This document shows positions 12,037-23,858 of a stretch of DNA of 64,000 nucleotides, piece by piece; the stretch's first letter is position 1, and each line of letters starts with the position of its first letter. Both the position numbers and the translations under genes were made by a program. Under the pieces are notes generated by a model. That model did not search any database. It was not told the origin of the DNA and saw only the letters and a program-made list of their open reading frames with translations. Origin of the DNA: Chrysogorgia sp. JL179-B06. Lineage: Eukaryota; Cnidaria; Anthozoa; Scleralcyonacea; Chrysogorgiidae. The DNA is taken from contig JAYKKM010000121.1 in assembly GCA_035772405.1 (NCBI GenBank), positions 310,001 through 374,000 on the forward strand, read 5' to 3'.

Positions 12037-13740
12037 TATTATATAAGGTATATCGTTGTAGGAAAATCGAAATGAGTTTTATCGCGCAAAATTTACCAAA
12101 AACTTCGTAAACAACGATAACTTAGTTTGCTGAGATTGTAAGAACACATCTTGGTTTGTCTGGTTGCCAAATACCGGACAAAATACCCGACAAGTGTATA
12201 AATTTCTAAAAGTGAATTTATTTACAACAAATCCTGATCGTTATTAGCAGTACGTACGCGGAAATTTATTGATATAACGTACGATTTAGAGATTGATTAC
12301 ACGTGGTGGGCTTAGCCCGGCTAAACGATTTTGAAATCCCACAAGTGGAATTGCGTGAGCAGTGTTATAACTATTGTCGGCAATGCAATTTTGCTGCTGG
12401 GATTTTCTAAGGGTAGTTGGTTGCATGAACGTGTGAGCCAGGGAATAGTGATTGCCTAACCGAAGGGCCTGGATTAATTACGCTAGTTTAACATGAAACT
12501 TCCTTAGGGAACGAGTATTTAGTTATAAAAACATAAATTGATCAAGTACGGGATAACTCAACGATGCATGTTCAACTCTGCGGTATTGTGTCGCTATCCT
12601 TTTACGACGGCATCGCTGCATGCCTGCCAATAGTTAGCAGGATTTGCATCCCGTTATAGCACACACATTTTTGCTTAGTTTATTCGTTCTCCGATGGAAA
12701 TAGCTTGTATTAACCTTGTGTATAGCTTGGTCTAAAGCACATTTTCGCTCCATGCAGCAAAAAATGTTTAGAATCACTGTGCTGAAACGGTAGATGATTA
12801 GTTTTCTTGATATCGCATTGAATTTAGTCGCGATTAAAATTAATTTCTGAGTAGCTAATATTGTAAACACATGGCGAACGTCGATCAGTTTAATACAGTT
12901 CGTTACCGTAATATAATAGAGTTTGTAAATATTGAGCATGTTATAAACCTAAATGCATCAGTGGAGAATAACTCATTTTCATTTGCCCAAAATGTTCTGC
13001 CTTGGCGCAATGGTGATAGGCATACGGTACTGTGCTTTTTTGTTAGACGTCTCCAAGGTAGATAATCAAAAATGTATTTACCCTTTCGCTACTGTTTGCG
13101 GCTTTTAGACACGTTGACTTCGAAAAATATAAACCGCAATAGATAAAACGACCGAATTGGTTCTTGTTACTAACGACGCTTCTACATATTTTCGAACGTT
13201 ACTAATCAAGATTTGAATATTGCTAATGAAAAAGTCGTTAATTTTTGTACGCATGGGTTCCAATCCTGGGAATTTTCCTTTTTTTAGTTGTAAAGGCATG
13301 TGTGTAATTCGCTAAAATTGTTGAGTGCTGAGGTCTTGAACTCGACATTCAACCTGTAATTACTCACATATTCTATTAATCATTAACCGACCCAATACTT
13401 AATAGCGTTTGTGTTGATTATTTGGAGCCCCTGCATTTCGGCATATACTGTTCGGGTAAACAATCGCTCACAAATGAAAATCCTATGATTGACGGGAAAG
13501 TCATCAAATTGTTATTGGCGATTATCAACTCATTTTTCAAGGGATAGAATGTTCAGATTAGTTTATCGAGGGATTTCAGAAAACATTTCTGAGTTTGCGT
13601 TGAAGCTTGTTCAGCAAACAATTTACTATGTTGAATAACTGATAGCCGACACGTTCACTTGGAAAAATATAAACCAAACGACTGAATTAGTTCTTGTTAC
13701 TAACGACGCTGTCGTTATACATCTTCGAGCGTTGCAAAGC
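12037..13740. other. Unit 1 remainder, no gene supported
   Basis: This is the AT-rich distal part of the first tandem unit. Short ORFs at 12634-12939 (-) and 12871-13065 (+) recur in decayed form in units 2 and 3, but none shows a known motif. Confidence 0.45.
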
Positions 13741-14309
13741 CAGATTTGAATATTCTAAATGAAAAATCATTAAAAATTGGTTAATCAGTGCATGCCTTTG
13801 TTACAATCAGCTTGACAAACATTTTCTTTTTAAGTTAACAAAGTGGAAATGTGCAATTGCCCACGTATGCAATTATTCATTTACCGAACCAAGACTTATG
13901 TTGCGTTTCTGTGTCGAGATTTCGTTCGCGTAGGGACTTTTTTTGACGAAATTGCTCGGAAATGTAAATCATAGGATTGAGATGAATGTCGATCAAATTG
14001 TTATGGCGAGTATCAAGCAATCTTTCAAGAGGTAAAAGAAACTTCCAACGTTTAACCGATCCTTCGATTTATACGCTTGTTGTCATTACATGTGCCGATG
14101 CACATCGCTAACTTTTTGACGCCAGAGTTTCTCTACACCATTGTATAATAAAGACAAAGATTCGCGATTGTATTTGCTTCCATGTTTCTATGCGAAAGCC
14201 CGAACAATCAAACAATTATCAATACCCTCGCTCCTCCAATGTTTAGAGGCTTGTCAAAATGGTCCTCCCCCGCAAACAGATGATTAAAATCTACGCGCGA
14301 AAGTTTTCC

Positions 14310-14605
14310 ATATAGCCAGTTAAGCTTTGAAATATCATTTTGGGTGTGTATAGTAGCCGTGAGAAAAGTTCGTTAAGCTAATCACCGCGGCTAACTGGGC
14401 TATAGTCCGGCTCATATAAACAGCCCCTTATAAGTTCATTTCTGCACCACTCTTTATATCTTCCGAACTTACTATTCCCCCACGTAGTTTGGCTGTAGGA
14501 AGAGTATAAAATTAATTCAAATTATCTTTTTGATTCGAGTAATGATCTTCGTGTCACAACTCGACCCGATTAGTCGGGCTGGCCCGCCTCATATAAGCAG
14601 CCGCT
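14310..14605. repeat. Same MITE, unit 2, with inverted interior
   Basis: The segment with ctaactgggctatagtccggctcatataaacagcc runs opposite to units 1 and 3, while the right end (gcccgcctcatataagcagcc, split here into short words) keeps the usual direction. This points to an internal inversion in this copy. Confidence 0.55.
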
Positions 14606-14639
14606 AAAGCATTATCCCATGTCTACGATACCCGAAAGA

Positions 14640-15080
14640 ACGTTCATTTTTAAACGTGTTCAATGTAAAGCGAAACCAAAATTACCAAAAGTGATTTTGA
14701 AATATTCCGACCCTTCGATTTGCGATATTGTTTTGAATGTGTATTGAAAAGCGCGCGGTACAAATTTAGTCCGCACAAGAAAGACAAAAGAAATCTACAG
14801 ACAAAAGAACCGAATACTGATACCGAAAGCCAAAATGATTTTCAAACGAATAGGTAATTCGCATACTGTTAGCTGGAACGAACGAGGAGAACTGGAATTC
14901 AAAGGCCAAGTTGTTCCCAACACACAAACATTGGTGATATTCTGGTGGGGACTCTCATAGCAAAGTACGACCCCTAACGATAAGAGATTTACAAAAGCCA
15001 TGAAATTAATAACGCGCAACAATTAGTGCGAAATCTAACCCCTAAAATGTTCAGTCCCATCCAGCTTCACGAAAGAAAGT
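14640..15080 (+). pseudogene. Fragment of Polinton virion-type gene, unit 2
   Basis: The plus strand reads WNERGELEFKGQVVPNT-like residues after a Lys-rich part, matching the central block of 42498-43259. It is broken by stops and frame changes. The join to the unit tail near 15120 skips the RING part found in units 1 and 3. Confidence 0.6.
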
Positions 15081-16591
15081 TCGCCCGCGAAGAAAAAGAG
15101 CAAAAAAACCGAGAAAGTTGGCAAACATATTTATTGAGAATTAATATTGAGAATAAATATTGATCATGTAAACTTAAATGCTTCAGTGGGGAATAACAAT
15201 TTTTCATCTGCACAAAATCTCTACCTTGGCGCAATGGTGATATAGGCATAGGGTACTGTGCGGTTGTCAAACGTCTCCAACCAGATAATCAAAAAAGTGT
15301 TTACCTTTCGCTACTGTTTGCGGCTTTTAGACACGTTGACTTGGAAAAATATAAACCGCAATAGATAAAACGACTGAATTGGTTCTTGTTACTAACGACG
15401 CTCTTACACATTTTCGAACGTTGCTAATCAAGATTTGAATATTGCTAATGAAAAAGTTGTTCATTTTTGTACGCATGGATTCCAATCCTGGGAATTTTCC
15501 TTTTTTAGTTGTAAAGGGATATGTGTAATTGGCTAAAATTGTTGAGTGCTGAGGGCTTGAACTCGACATTCAACCTGTAATTGCTCACATATTCTATTAA
15601 GCATTAATCGACCCAATACTTAATAGCGTTTGTGTTGATATTTGGGGCCCCTGCGTTTCGGCATATACATGTGCTGTTCCGGTAAACAATCGCTCGCAAA
15701 TGAAAATCGTACGATTGACAGGAAAGTCATCAAATTGTTATTGGCGATTATCAACCCATTTTTCAAGGGATAGAATGTTCAGATTAGTTTATCGAGGGAT
15801 TTCAGAAAACATTTCTGAGTTTGCGTTGAAGCTTGATCAGCAAACAATTTACTATATTGAATAACTGATAGCCGACACGTTCACGTGGAAAAATATAGAC
15901 CAAACGACTGAATTCTAACGACGCTGTCGTTATACATCTTCGAGTCATTAAAAATTGTTTAATCAGTGCATGCCTGGGTTACAATCAGCTTGACAAACAT
16001 TTTCTTTTTAAGTTAACAGAGTGGAAATGTGCAATTGTCCACGTATGCAATTATTCATTTATCGAACCAAGACTTATGTTGCGTTTCTGTGTTGAGATTT
16101 CGTTCCCGTAGGGACTTTTTTGACGAAATTGCTCGGAAATGTACATCATAGCATTGAGATGAATGTCGATCAAATTGTTATGGCGAGTATCAAGCAATCT
16201 TTCAAGAGGTACAAGAAACTTCCAACGTTTAACCGATCCTTCGATTCATACGCTTGTTGTCATTACATGTGCCGATGCACATCGCTAACTTTTTGATGCC
16301 AGGGTTTCTCTATAATAATAAAGACAAAGACTCGCGATTGTATTTGCTTCCATGTTTCTATGCGAAATCCCGCACAATCAAACAATTATGAATACCCTCG
16401 CTCCTCAAACGTTCCCTCGCGATGATCAGTATATCTGGTAGAGGCTTGTCAAAATGGTCCTGAGGCCTTAGTTTTACCTTTTCGTCGAATTACCCCCCAA
16501 ACAGATGATGAAAATCTACGCGCGAAAGTTTTCCAGATGCGTGGGGAATAGTAAGTTCGGAAGATATAAAGAGTGGTGCAGAAATGAACTA
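15081..16591. other. Unit 2 tail and unit 3 head, no gene supported
   Basis: The sequence repeats 12950-13740 and then 9960-10500 at reduced identity. No ORF with a recognisable motif is present. Confidence 0.5.
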
Positions 16592-16825
16592 AGGGGCTGT
16601 TTATATGAGCCGGGCTATAGCCCAGTTACCCAGGCTGAGTAGCTTAACGAAGTTTTCTCACAGTTACTATACACACCCAAAATGATATTTCAAAGCTTAA
16701 CTGGCTTAGTTTGGCTGTAGGAAGAGTATAAAATTAATTCAAATTATCTTTTTGATTCGAGTAATGATTTTCGTGTCACAACTCGACCCGATTTGTCGGG
16801 CTGGCCCGCCTCATATAAGCAGCCG
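16592..16825. repeat. Same MITE, unit 3
   Basis: Left terminus ggggctgtttatatgagcc and right terminus ggcccgcctcatataagcag are inverted. Orientation is as in unit 1. Confidence 0.6.
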
Positions 16826-16844
16826 CTAAAGCATTATCCCATGT

Positions 16845-17330
16845 CTACGATACCCGAAAGAACGTTGATTTTTAAACGTGTTCAATGTGAAGCGAAACCA
16901 AAATTACCAAAAGTGATTTTGAAATATTCCGAACCTTCGATTTGCGATATTGTTTTGAATGTGTACAAAAGAATTTATAAACAAAAGAACCGAATACTGA
17001 TACCGAAAGCCAAAATGATTTTCAAACGAATAGGTAATTCGCATACTGCATGTTAGCTGGAACGAACAACGAGAACTGAAATTCAAGGGCCAAGTTTTTC
17101 GCAACACATACATTGGTGATATTGCTGTGGGGACTCTTGTAGGAAACTATACGACCCCTAATGATAAGAGATTTACAAAAGCCTTGGAATTAATAACGCG
17201 CAAGCATTAGTGCGAAATCTAGACCGCCTCCCTGTAAAGTCTCAGGTAATGACCCCTAAAATGTTCAGTCCCCATCCAGATTCACGAAAGAAAGTTCGCC
17301 CCCGAAAAAAAGAGCAAAAATTCGAGGAAG
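16845..17330 (+). pseudogene. Fragment of Polinton virion-type gene, unit 3
   Basis: The longest open part (to 17056) has a basic stretch ending in IFKRIGNSHT. It is followed in another frame by residues like those at 42900-43080 (GELEFKG-type block, then NLDRLP). The order matches the 253-residue gene of the main Polinton. Several frame changes are present. Confidence 0.6.
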
Positions 17331-17399
17331 GTTGGCTCAAGATTTATGTCAAACAATTTTAACATGAAGAATAAAATAGTGTATTTTGTAATAAGCCAT

Positions 17400-17600
17400 T
17401 AAACACTTAAAACATATAGTTGACCACCATGTGGCATGGCCAAAGCCCCACATTGCTTGACCGCTATCCCTTCCATGCAAATAACGCATTTCAAGGGTTC
17501 CTGGGGACAGGTCGGTAGAACAGCCTTGTGCATACATTCCCGTTAGCGAAGGGTCGAATTCCTGTTTACCTGTCATCCTGATGCAGAGGTGTAAGAGTAA
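17400..17600 (-). pseudogene. IAP-like RING-finger fragment, unit 3
   Basis: In one minus-strand frame this copy reads KCVICMEGIAV, keeping the first C-x2-C pair that unit 1 has lost. The following half is frame-shifted. Together the two copies support an ancestral IAP-type RING in the unit. Confidence 0.55.
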
Positions 17601-19640
17601 ACAACAATTCCTCATTCGTTGTAGGAAATTCGAAATGAGTTTTATCCTGTACAAATTTACCAAAAACTTTGGAAACAACGATAACTTAGTTTGCTGAGAT
17701 TGTGACAACACATCTTGGTGTGTCTGGTTGCAAAATACCGGAGAAAATACCCGACAAGTGTATACATTTCTAAAAGTGAATTTATTTACAACATTGATAT
17801 ACTGTATAACGTACGATTTAGAGATTGATTACACGTGGCGGGCTAGCCCGGCTACCTGATCGAGGAATTTATGCTTCCGAAAGATTCCCCCAAAACGTGC
17901 AGCATGGTTTTTTGGATAGTTCAACGCCAACTGACCTCGTAGTATTTATTGTATTCAGTTTTCTAGACTCTCCAGACAATGCGCAGGTATTCCGTAGCAA
18001 TCTCGAAGCTAGGACGCATGCTCAGAAACCATGTTTAAGAAATTTATAATTAGCATAACGATTTGGAAATCCCACAAGTGGAATTGCGTGAGCAGTGTAA
18101 TAAATTGTCGGCAATGCAATAGTCGGTATGCTAGTGAGAGCAGCCTCGCTCAGCATCACAAGCGACTTGGGCGGATCCATGCTTGGTTTGCTAAACCATA
18201 ACGCTCAATAGCTTTCTACAAGTGATCGTGAAAATCGATGCACATATTTTGCTGCTGGGGTTTTGGGAGGGTAGTTAGTTTGGCTCAATTGGCTCTTCGG
18301 ATGCAATTGCCTATTCGGATGCAATTGCCTAAGCGAAGGGCGGCTCCGGATTTATTGCTTTAGTCTAACGTGAAACTAGAGGACGTTTATTCAGTATCTA
18401 AACATAGTAATATATCCATATTTATACAGGTTAATCTTGTCGGCTATGCTATAGCTGTTATCGTGAAATGTTACCTATCTAATAGCTGTGATCGCGAAAA
18501 GCGATGCACACATTTTGCTGCTGCGACTTACTAAGGTTAGTAGCGGCCATGGAAGAGCAATTGTCTATGTGAAATCGGGATTAATTACTTTAGTTTAACA
18601 TGAAACTTCCTAATGAAACGAATATTTAGTTATAAACAAATTTATCAAGTAGAGATAACTCAACGAGAATGTTTGTTTCGCGACCCTATCGCTTGGATGC
18701 CTGTCAATAGACAGCATGGTTTACATCCCGTTATAACACGCGATTTTGTCGATTTCTTTCTGTATGTTTATTCGTTCTCCGATTTAAATAGCTTAAAGCA
18801 CGTGCTCGCTCCATGCAGGAGAAAATATTGAGGATCACTGTTCTGAAACGATACATGATTAGTTGCTTGATATCGGATTGGTTTTCCCATGGTTAAAAAA
18901 ACATTCTGAATAGATCGGTTCGTCAAAACGAATATGGCAAACGCATGGCGAATGTCGATCAGTTTAATACAGTTTGTTATCGTAATATAATAAAGTTTGC
19001 AAATATTGAGCATGTAAACCTTTATAAATGGTTCAGTAGAGAATAAATATTTTTCATGTTCCAACAATTTTCTACACTTTCCAACCAACAAATATCATCA
19101 AAGTGTTTACCCTTTCGTCATTGTTACAGCATTTGGACACGTTGACTTGGAAAAATATAAACCGCAACTGATAAAACGGCTGAATTGGTTCTTGTTACTA
19201 ACGACGCTGTTGCACATTTTCGAAGGTTGCTAATCGAGATTTGAATATTGCTAATGAAAAGTCGTTACAAAGTCATTAATCTTTGTACGCATGGGTTCCA
19301 ATCTTGGGAATTTTCTTTGTTTAGTTGAAGCGTACAGTATGTGTAATTTGCTAAGATGGCGGAGTACTGAAGGATTTTAACTCGACATATTCTATTCATT
19401 AACCGACCCAATAGTTAATAGCGTTCTCTGAGATTTCGGGCTTGTGCGTTTCGGCATACTGTTCGAGTAAACAAATCGAATGATTGACAGGAATGTCGAT
19501 CAATATTGTTATGGCGAGTATTAACCTATTTTTCAAGGGAGAGAAGAAAGTTAAGATTAGTTTATCCAGGGATTTCCTGACGTAAAGTTTAAGCGATATA
19601 TGATAGATAACGTGGAGTTTGCAAGTGGTTGGCAAAATAT
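17601..19640. other. Unit 3 remainder with two extra blocks, no gene supported
   Basis: Compared with unit 1, blocks at about 17855-18057 and 18121-18247 are extra. No target duplications are evident at their edges. The short ORF 17825-18049 spans the first block and shows no known motif. Confidence 0.45.
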
Positions 19641-19653
19641 CACCAGTCAAACT

Positions 19654-20156
19654 AAGGCCCGTTTACATGAGAACGGGACGAAAAAGTGCTCAGACCTGTC
19701 CGGAGTCATTCCAAGACTAAAATTATTACCAGACATGCGCATACGGGATAAAGTTCAGAATGGCGCCGAAGATAAATAATATAGTGGTACTAAAGTGGAT
19801 GTTTGATGACGACTTTAAAGTGGAGTGCCTAAAAGGAGTTGACTTTGAAGGTGATTTGGTGAAACTGTATGACGACGTGAGAAATCTATAATGCCCGAAA
19901 GATACAAGAACTATTTTGGTCGACTTGGATACGTTGCCCCACCAGAAGATTATAAGATTGAACTGTAAACAAAAAAAAACACGGAGAAAATTAACATCAT
20001 CACATTAGTCGCCGACTCCATCTTGTTTATATGCGCAAATGTTAACAAGAGCCTGGGACGAGTTTCGTGATTTCCTCCCGTTCTCATGTAAACATCCAAA
20101 CAATTTGTTTTTCGTCCCGGTCTGACTTCATACCGGTATAATGTGAACAGGGCCTT
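19654..20156. mobile_element. MITE-like element, AAGGCCC...GGGCCTT termini
   Basis: Ends are inverted (aaggcccgtttacatgag at the left; atgtgaacagggcctt at the right), and further inverted pieces (gaacgggacga / tcctcccgttctcatg) lie inside. A 44-codon ORF at about 19760-19893 (+) with DFEGDLVKLYDDVRNL, followed in another frame by PERYKNYFGRLGYVAP, may be a remnant of a transposon-encoded or captured protein. I see no clear target duplication. Confidence 0.55.
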
Positions 20157-20399
20157 GCACTATTTCAACTTGGTTGATACAACACACAAATACTTTGTCT
20201 AATGAGACGGTATCCTGATGGAAGACAGAAATTGGTTGTCATGTCATTGATCAGTTGACAAATTCCCAACTGGATCGGTGAGCGAGGCCCTTTCACTTTG
20301 TTAAATTGTTTTCCCATTCATTATTATCAATTCAACATTTTAATCAGCTTTTTTCGATTATTTTCAATTTACATGCGTAGGCTGTATATAAATCCAAGT

Positions 20400-20930
20400 A
20401 AAATTTGATAAATGGCAATATTTATAACCAGCAGGCGATGTCGAAATCTTCTGATAACTCGGTGTCAACTATGGAGGCTTCTGGGAATAGGTCAGCTTCT
20501 TGTTCGTTTCTCGCTCGCCATCGATCGGGGTGGCGTCAGGAAAGAAACATACCTGTTGCGCGGGTTCCCCTGGTGGTTGTGCGCGAGGTAACTCTGCACC
20601 CTGGTGCATCCAGAAAGTGCTCAGGAAAAACTCTTGTTCCAATCTCGTTCTAAAAAAGGCGTTTCGCCTATGATGCAGCCAACTCCTCTCAGTGCTAGTC
20701 ATCCTTAAACTTGTTTTCATTGCTTCTAATTATTCACTCGATGTACAGTACACACTGAAATACGGGACTGAGAATGTGACTATTCGAAACAATCTCTTAC
20801 TATTTGTAATCGATGGTATACATATAATTGAATACCTGACAAAAAAGAACGTTAATTATGATGGCCTTCAGATTACATGCAGCAACTTGTTGCAGACAGA
20901 ATTGAATTTTACGGTTTCATAAAGTATTTA
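20400..20930 (-). repeat. Repeat R, diverged copy A
   Basis: It aligns by eye with 28000-28430 and 32280-32580. On the minus strand all share a basic KR.R stretch followed by SIVD..(I/L)..(E)FD. This copy has frame changes and ends in gatggccttcag, as the others do. It is a non-functional fragment of a repeated protein gene. Confidence 0.55.
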
Positions 20931-21352
20931 AGAAGCAATTCGACTTTAAAAGGTCGTTACGAAATGTAGGTAAACAACTAACGTAAATAACTCGAAGTTG
21001 CTTCTTCGTTTAAAATCATGCTAAATTTTATTAAACTAAACCAACTTTGTGTGCCTGGTTTAAGTCACTCTAATTAAAGACAACAAAAAGCGTTTAAGGA
21101 AACTGATGACAAGATATTAATTAAATGTGAGGGGGACTTTTACTTACCGGCAAGTAACATGTTGAAGTTCATTATGTTTCTTGTTGGAGTTGGTTAGTCG
21201 ATGTTGACTCGAGTCTTGGGCGTGAGTGAGACATGTAATGGTGAATTACTCTCTTAGGTAATTTTATGTTTTTGGTTGCGTTTCAGCAAGTAATGATTTG
21301 ATATTTGGACATTTCGTTTTATTCAAATTAAGTCGTATAGTTTGAAAAGAGT
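20931..21352. other. No gene seen
   Basis: Non-coding sequence between repeat R copy A and the polymerase remnant. No motif recognised. Confidence 0.45.
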
Positions 21353-21730
21353 TTAGATTTTAGGTGTCTTTAGATCGCACTGATTTTTCACCGTTTCAAT
21401 TGTATCGTTAAAAAGATCGGTTAGTTAGTCAAAATGTCTTTGACTTTGATGGGTTGTCCTTCAGTCGATTCCATAGTTTCTCGAAACTCGCACGAAGTTG
21501 CCCAAAAAATTATCACATGTCGCTCGGATACGTTGTCCATGTTAAATTCACCGTTTTAGCAACTCCGGTCTGTTAAGATTCAAACATTTGTCGCTTGCCA
21601 GAGTACAACTCTTGCTGAATCCGCCCTCTTTTTGGCCAGCTCTTTGTCCATCTTTCGTAAAAGACGAACTGCCTTTGTATGCTTACGAATGGCCTTCAAA
21701 CGCAAACGATCCCGCCGAGCTATGAAATAG
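21353..21730 (-). pseudogene. N-terminal remnant of a second Polinton polymerase gene
   Basis: Minus-strand piece 21730-21580 reads RLRLKAIRKH...LLRKMDKELAKKRA, matching RLRLRAIRKN...LLKKMDKELSKRKA upstream of the main polymerase (about 36290-36390). Piece 21474-21353 reads KVKDILT and, after a frame change, TVKNQCDLKTP, matching VKDIL...TVKEQCDLKTP at 36748-36830. Gene order is kept but in the opposite orientation to the main element. It is clearly dead. Confidence 0.75.
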
Positions 21731-22324
21731 TTAACCGATGCATTGATGACTCAGTCTTAAGAGATAGCCGAGCAGCTTATCGCAAGGGTATTATATACCG
21801 ACGCCAGATTCAAAAACTGCATGTCAAAATGTACAATACGCAATCACCATTTAACCACGATGCATTCGTTTTCAAAAAATAAGAGTAATTCAAACAACGT
21901 TAAAAAACCATGCAATTAAAAGTATTAGGTCCAGCGATAAAAATTCTTTTAATTTTTTATCAATAAGTTTTTATATGCTACAATCCTTTATGTATATTAG
22001 AATCAGACATAAAATCTGCTCATTACCGGCACGAATTTACAACATTGGACTTTATCCTGTTTTGTTATAAAATCAGGCATTAACGCAAACAAACAAATAG
22101 AATGCTTCATTGCAAAAAAAAAAAACGAGCAATGTTACAATCAATATGTAAAAATTATTTCAACGGGAAAACATGATCTGATGCAGTAAATATTTTATGT
22201 ACAGTAAGATTTCGCTTTTATACATTCAAACATAAAAATCTGTTTATTACCGCCTCCAACTATTAAGAAGTCAAGATAACGACTCGCCGGAAAAAAGATT
22301 GGGTCTCCGTCCGAAAAAATTGGG
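21731..22324. other. No gene seen; small virion-gene scrap at the right edge
   Basis: AT-rich sequence with a poly-A run near 22118. At 22250-22320 there is a short piece similar to 24372-24425 (cgactcgccg...gattgggtctccgt), belonging to the Polinton virion-type gene tail. Confidence 0.5.
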
Positions 22325-22634
22325 TCTCGCGCAACAACAGATCCTGTTTTGTTTTTCAGGGGTCTCACCCACGCGTATTTTGAAAAACAGTCGATACAAA
22401 TTAGATCGAATCTATAATTGTCATTATATAACTCAAAGATGGAAAATCGGCTAAATCGGATTCGAACTGGTCGTTAATACCCCCAACAAACACTCTGTTT
22501 CGCGGGAAGTTTTTACGAACAGGTTTGTGTAGAGAGTACGTCTCCTGAGCGCGTACCCACTCACGAACATATTTTCTTGTTAGTTTTAGCTTATTTTTAC
22601 TCACTAATTTCGCCGATCTTATTGACGTATACAT
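22325..22634 (-). pseudogene. Polinton-type integrase fragment, second lineage
   Basis: The frame 22634-22401 reads VREWVRAQETYSLHKPVRKNF and NRVFVGGINDQFESDLADF, closely parallel to the N-terminal core region of the integrase at 46212-47295 (NRVFVGGIDEQWQMDLADM). After a frame change, CIDCFSKYAWV continues toward 22330. It contains the first catalytic Asp region only. It joins a virion-gene scrap at its lower end. Confidence 0.8.
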
Positions 22635-22701
22635 TTGAAACTGAAATAAATAATTTTGTCGTCAATCGATAAAAAGTTTGTTTTCTTTCGAGAGATTTGG
22701 T

Positions 22702-22717
22702 GGCTCTTAAAAGAGCC
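22702..22717 (-). terminator. Histone-type 3' stem-loop after RING gene
   Basis: On the minus strand the sequence is AAAAC-GGCTCTTTTAAGAGCC-ACCA: a 6-bp stem and 4-nt loop with the flanks of replication-dependent histone mRNAs. It begins 17 nt after the stop codon at 22735-22737. About 9 nt further lies a purine-rich CGAAAGAAAAC, like the U7 snRNA-binding downstream element. Confidence 0.75.
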
Positions 22718-22734
22718 GTTTTGGTTAACTCCCA

Positions 22735-23173
22735 TTAGATAGCCTTCCATCTTACGGAGCATTGACCACATAGGACATATGCGTCCAATGTGGTATGACG
22801 CTGTCGTAAGATCTCTGCGCACTCTTTATGCAAATGGGCGTCACAGCAAACTGTCTTGCACAATGTTTCTTCGCCATTGGTGTTAGGCACACATTGGTGT
22901 TATCCTTGGTGCCCTGCACATGCCACAGGTCTCCAATCCGCTGCGCACGACAGTGGTTCTCCTCCACGAATGGTAGCAATGCGTGTGGACAAAATGCCCA
23001 CAGCATTGCATTGTGAATGCGAATTTCTCGCCCCTTTTGACTTCTTCCATATAAACAAAACAGGTGTCCACCTGTCTTGTTTCGCTCGAGACGGAAGCCA
23101 GTGTACCAAAACCGTAGTACCACGAGGGGTTACGGGTGCTTCCTTCTCTTGGTAGTTTTCCGATGGTTTCCAT
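22735..23173 (-). pseudogene. Tandem RING-like zinc-finger protein
   Basis: From the ATG at 23173 the minus strand reads a short lead, then CFVYMEEV...QCCGHFVHTHCYHSW...CGMCRAP, a RING-H2 pattern in which the second cysteine is Tyr. A frame change near a small duplication (about 22890-22915) leads into a second ring-like part, CKTVCCDAHLHKEC...CGQC, ending at the stop 22735-22737. It is flanked on both sides by Polinton integrase fragments, so it probably belonged to that element. A role as a ubiquitin-ligase-like accessory protein is inference. The histone-type hairpin follows directly. Confidence 0.6.
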
Positions 23174-23439
23174 TCTGAGTACTTGTCTTCTGTATGAAAC
23201 ATCGTGTTTTTATAGTCTCAGGGCGGTGAAACGGTCCTTGTCGTTAATCTTTTCACGTCAAAAAGATATGGCGTTGCTATCGTTTGATTCCCTAACGGTT
23301 ATATTAACCACATTGTCGTTATGGATGCTATAATGTTGTTAACGCCTGTTTTGAATATATTGGTTTTGAACCGAGAGGATCGAAATGTGGGCATGAAGAT
23401 GTAAGTCCGTAAGAATCGTTATGATAAATGATTGCTGTG

Positions 23440-23660
23440 AAAAGAAAGTACGTCTCCTGAGCGCGTACCCACTCACGAACATGTTTTCGTGTCAGTTTTA
23501 TCTTGTCTTTACTAGCATCTTTCGCTGCACGAAAACGTTTTTCGACGTCGCTAAAACTAGCTTGGTTGTGATTTTGTCGATAGCATTCACTTGGTTTGTC
23601 TGCAGAAAATATTATGGCGAGTGGGTAATAACTACCACCTCTATCGAACTGAATATATTG
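23440..23660 (-). pseudogene. Polinton integrase N-terminal fragment
   Basis: The minus strand reads RFRAAKD...KIKLTRKHVREWVRAQETYF, the N-terminal part of the same integrase type as 22325-22634 (shared LTRK.VREWVRAQETY). The homology stops abruptly after ETYF. With the other piece this gives two overlapping integrase N-termini about 1 kb apart, so the locus is rearranged. Confidence 0.7.
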
Positions 23661-23858
23661 GTTTTGAACAATTGAACGAGAGGAAGACATTAAAAAGTCA
23701 GTAGTCTGCTGTGTTTCAATAACTTTACGCCTGATTTGAATATTAGTTAATTAGGTTTGAATGAGAAAAAGTCATTAAAAGGTCATTAGGCGAATGCGTG
23801 GGTTCGAATTCGCTTCGTAGTCTAACGATGATAAGGCTGCGTTTTACATTAACTAGCA

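Larger units (their letters stand above)
9960..19640. repeat. Triple tandem repeat of a decayed Polinton-like unit
   Basis: Three direct, diverged copies of one unit can be followed by eye: about 9960-13740, 13740-15940 and 15940-19640. Shared landmarks occur in the same order: an aatgtgcaattgc/gttgagatttcgt segment (10060, 13850, 16030), a MITE, a virion-protein fragment (11284, 14640, 16845), an IAP-RING fragment (11833, 17400) and a long AT-rich tail (12280, 15120, 18060). The second unit lacks the RING part. The third has extra blocks near 17855-18057 and 18121-18247. The coding fragments match genes of Polintons, so the unit is probably an old Polinton piece that was duplicated in tandem. 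Confidence 0.75.

Noticed and set aside
22752..23202. Several overlapping ORFs on both strands around the tandem RING
   Set aside because: Only the frame with the RING cysteines and histidines has motif support; the others are shadows.
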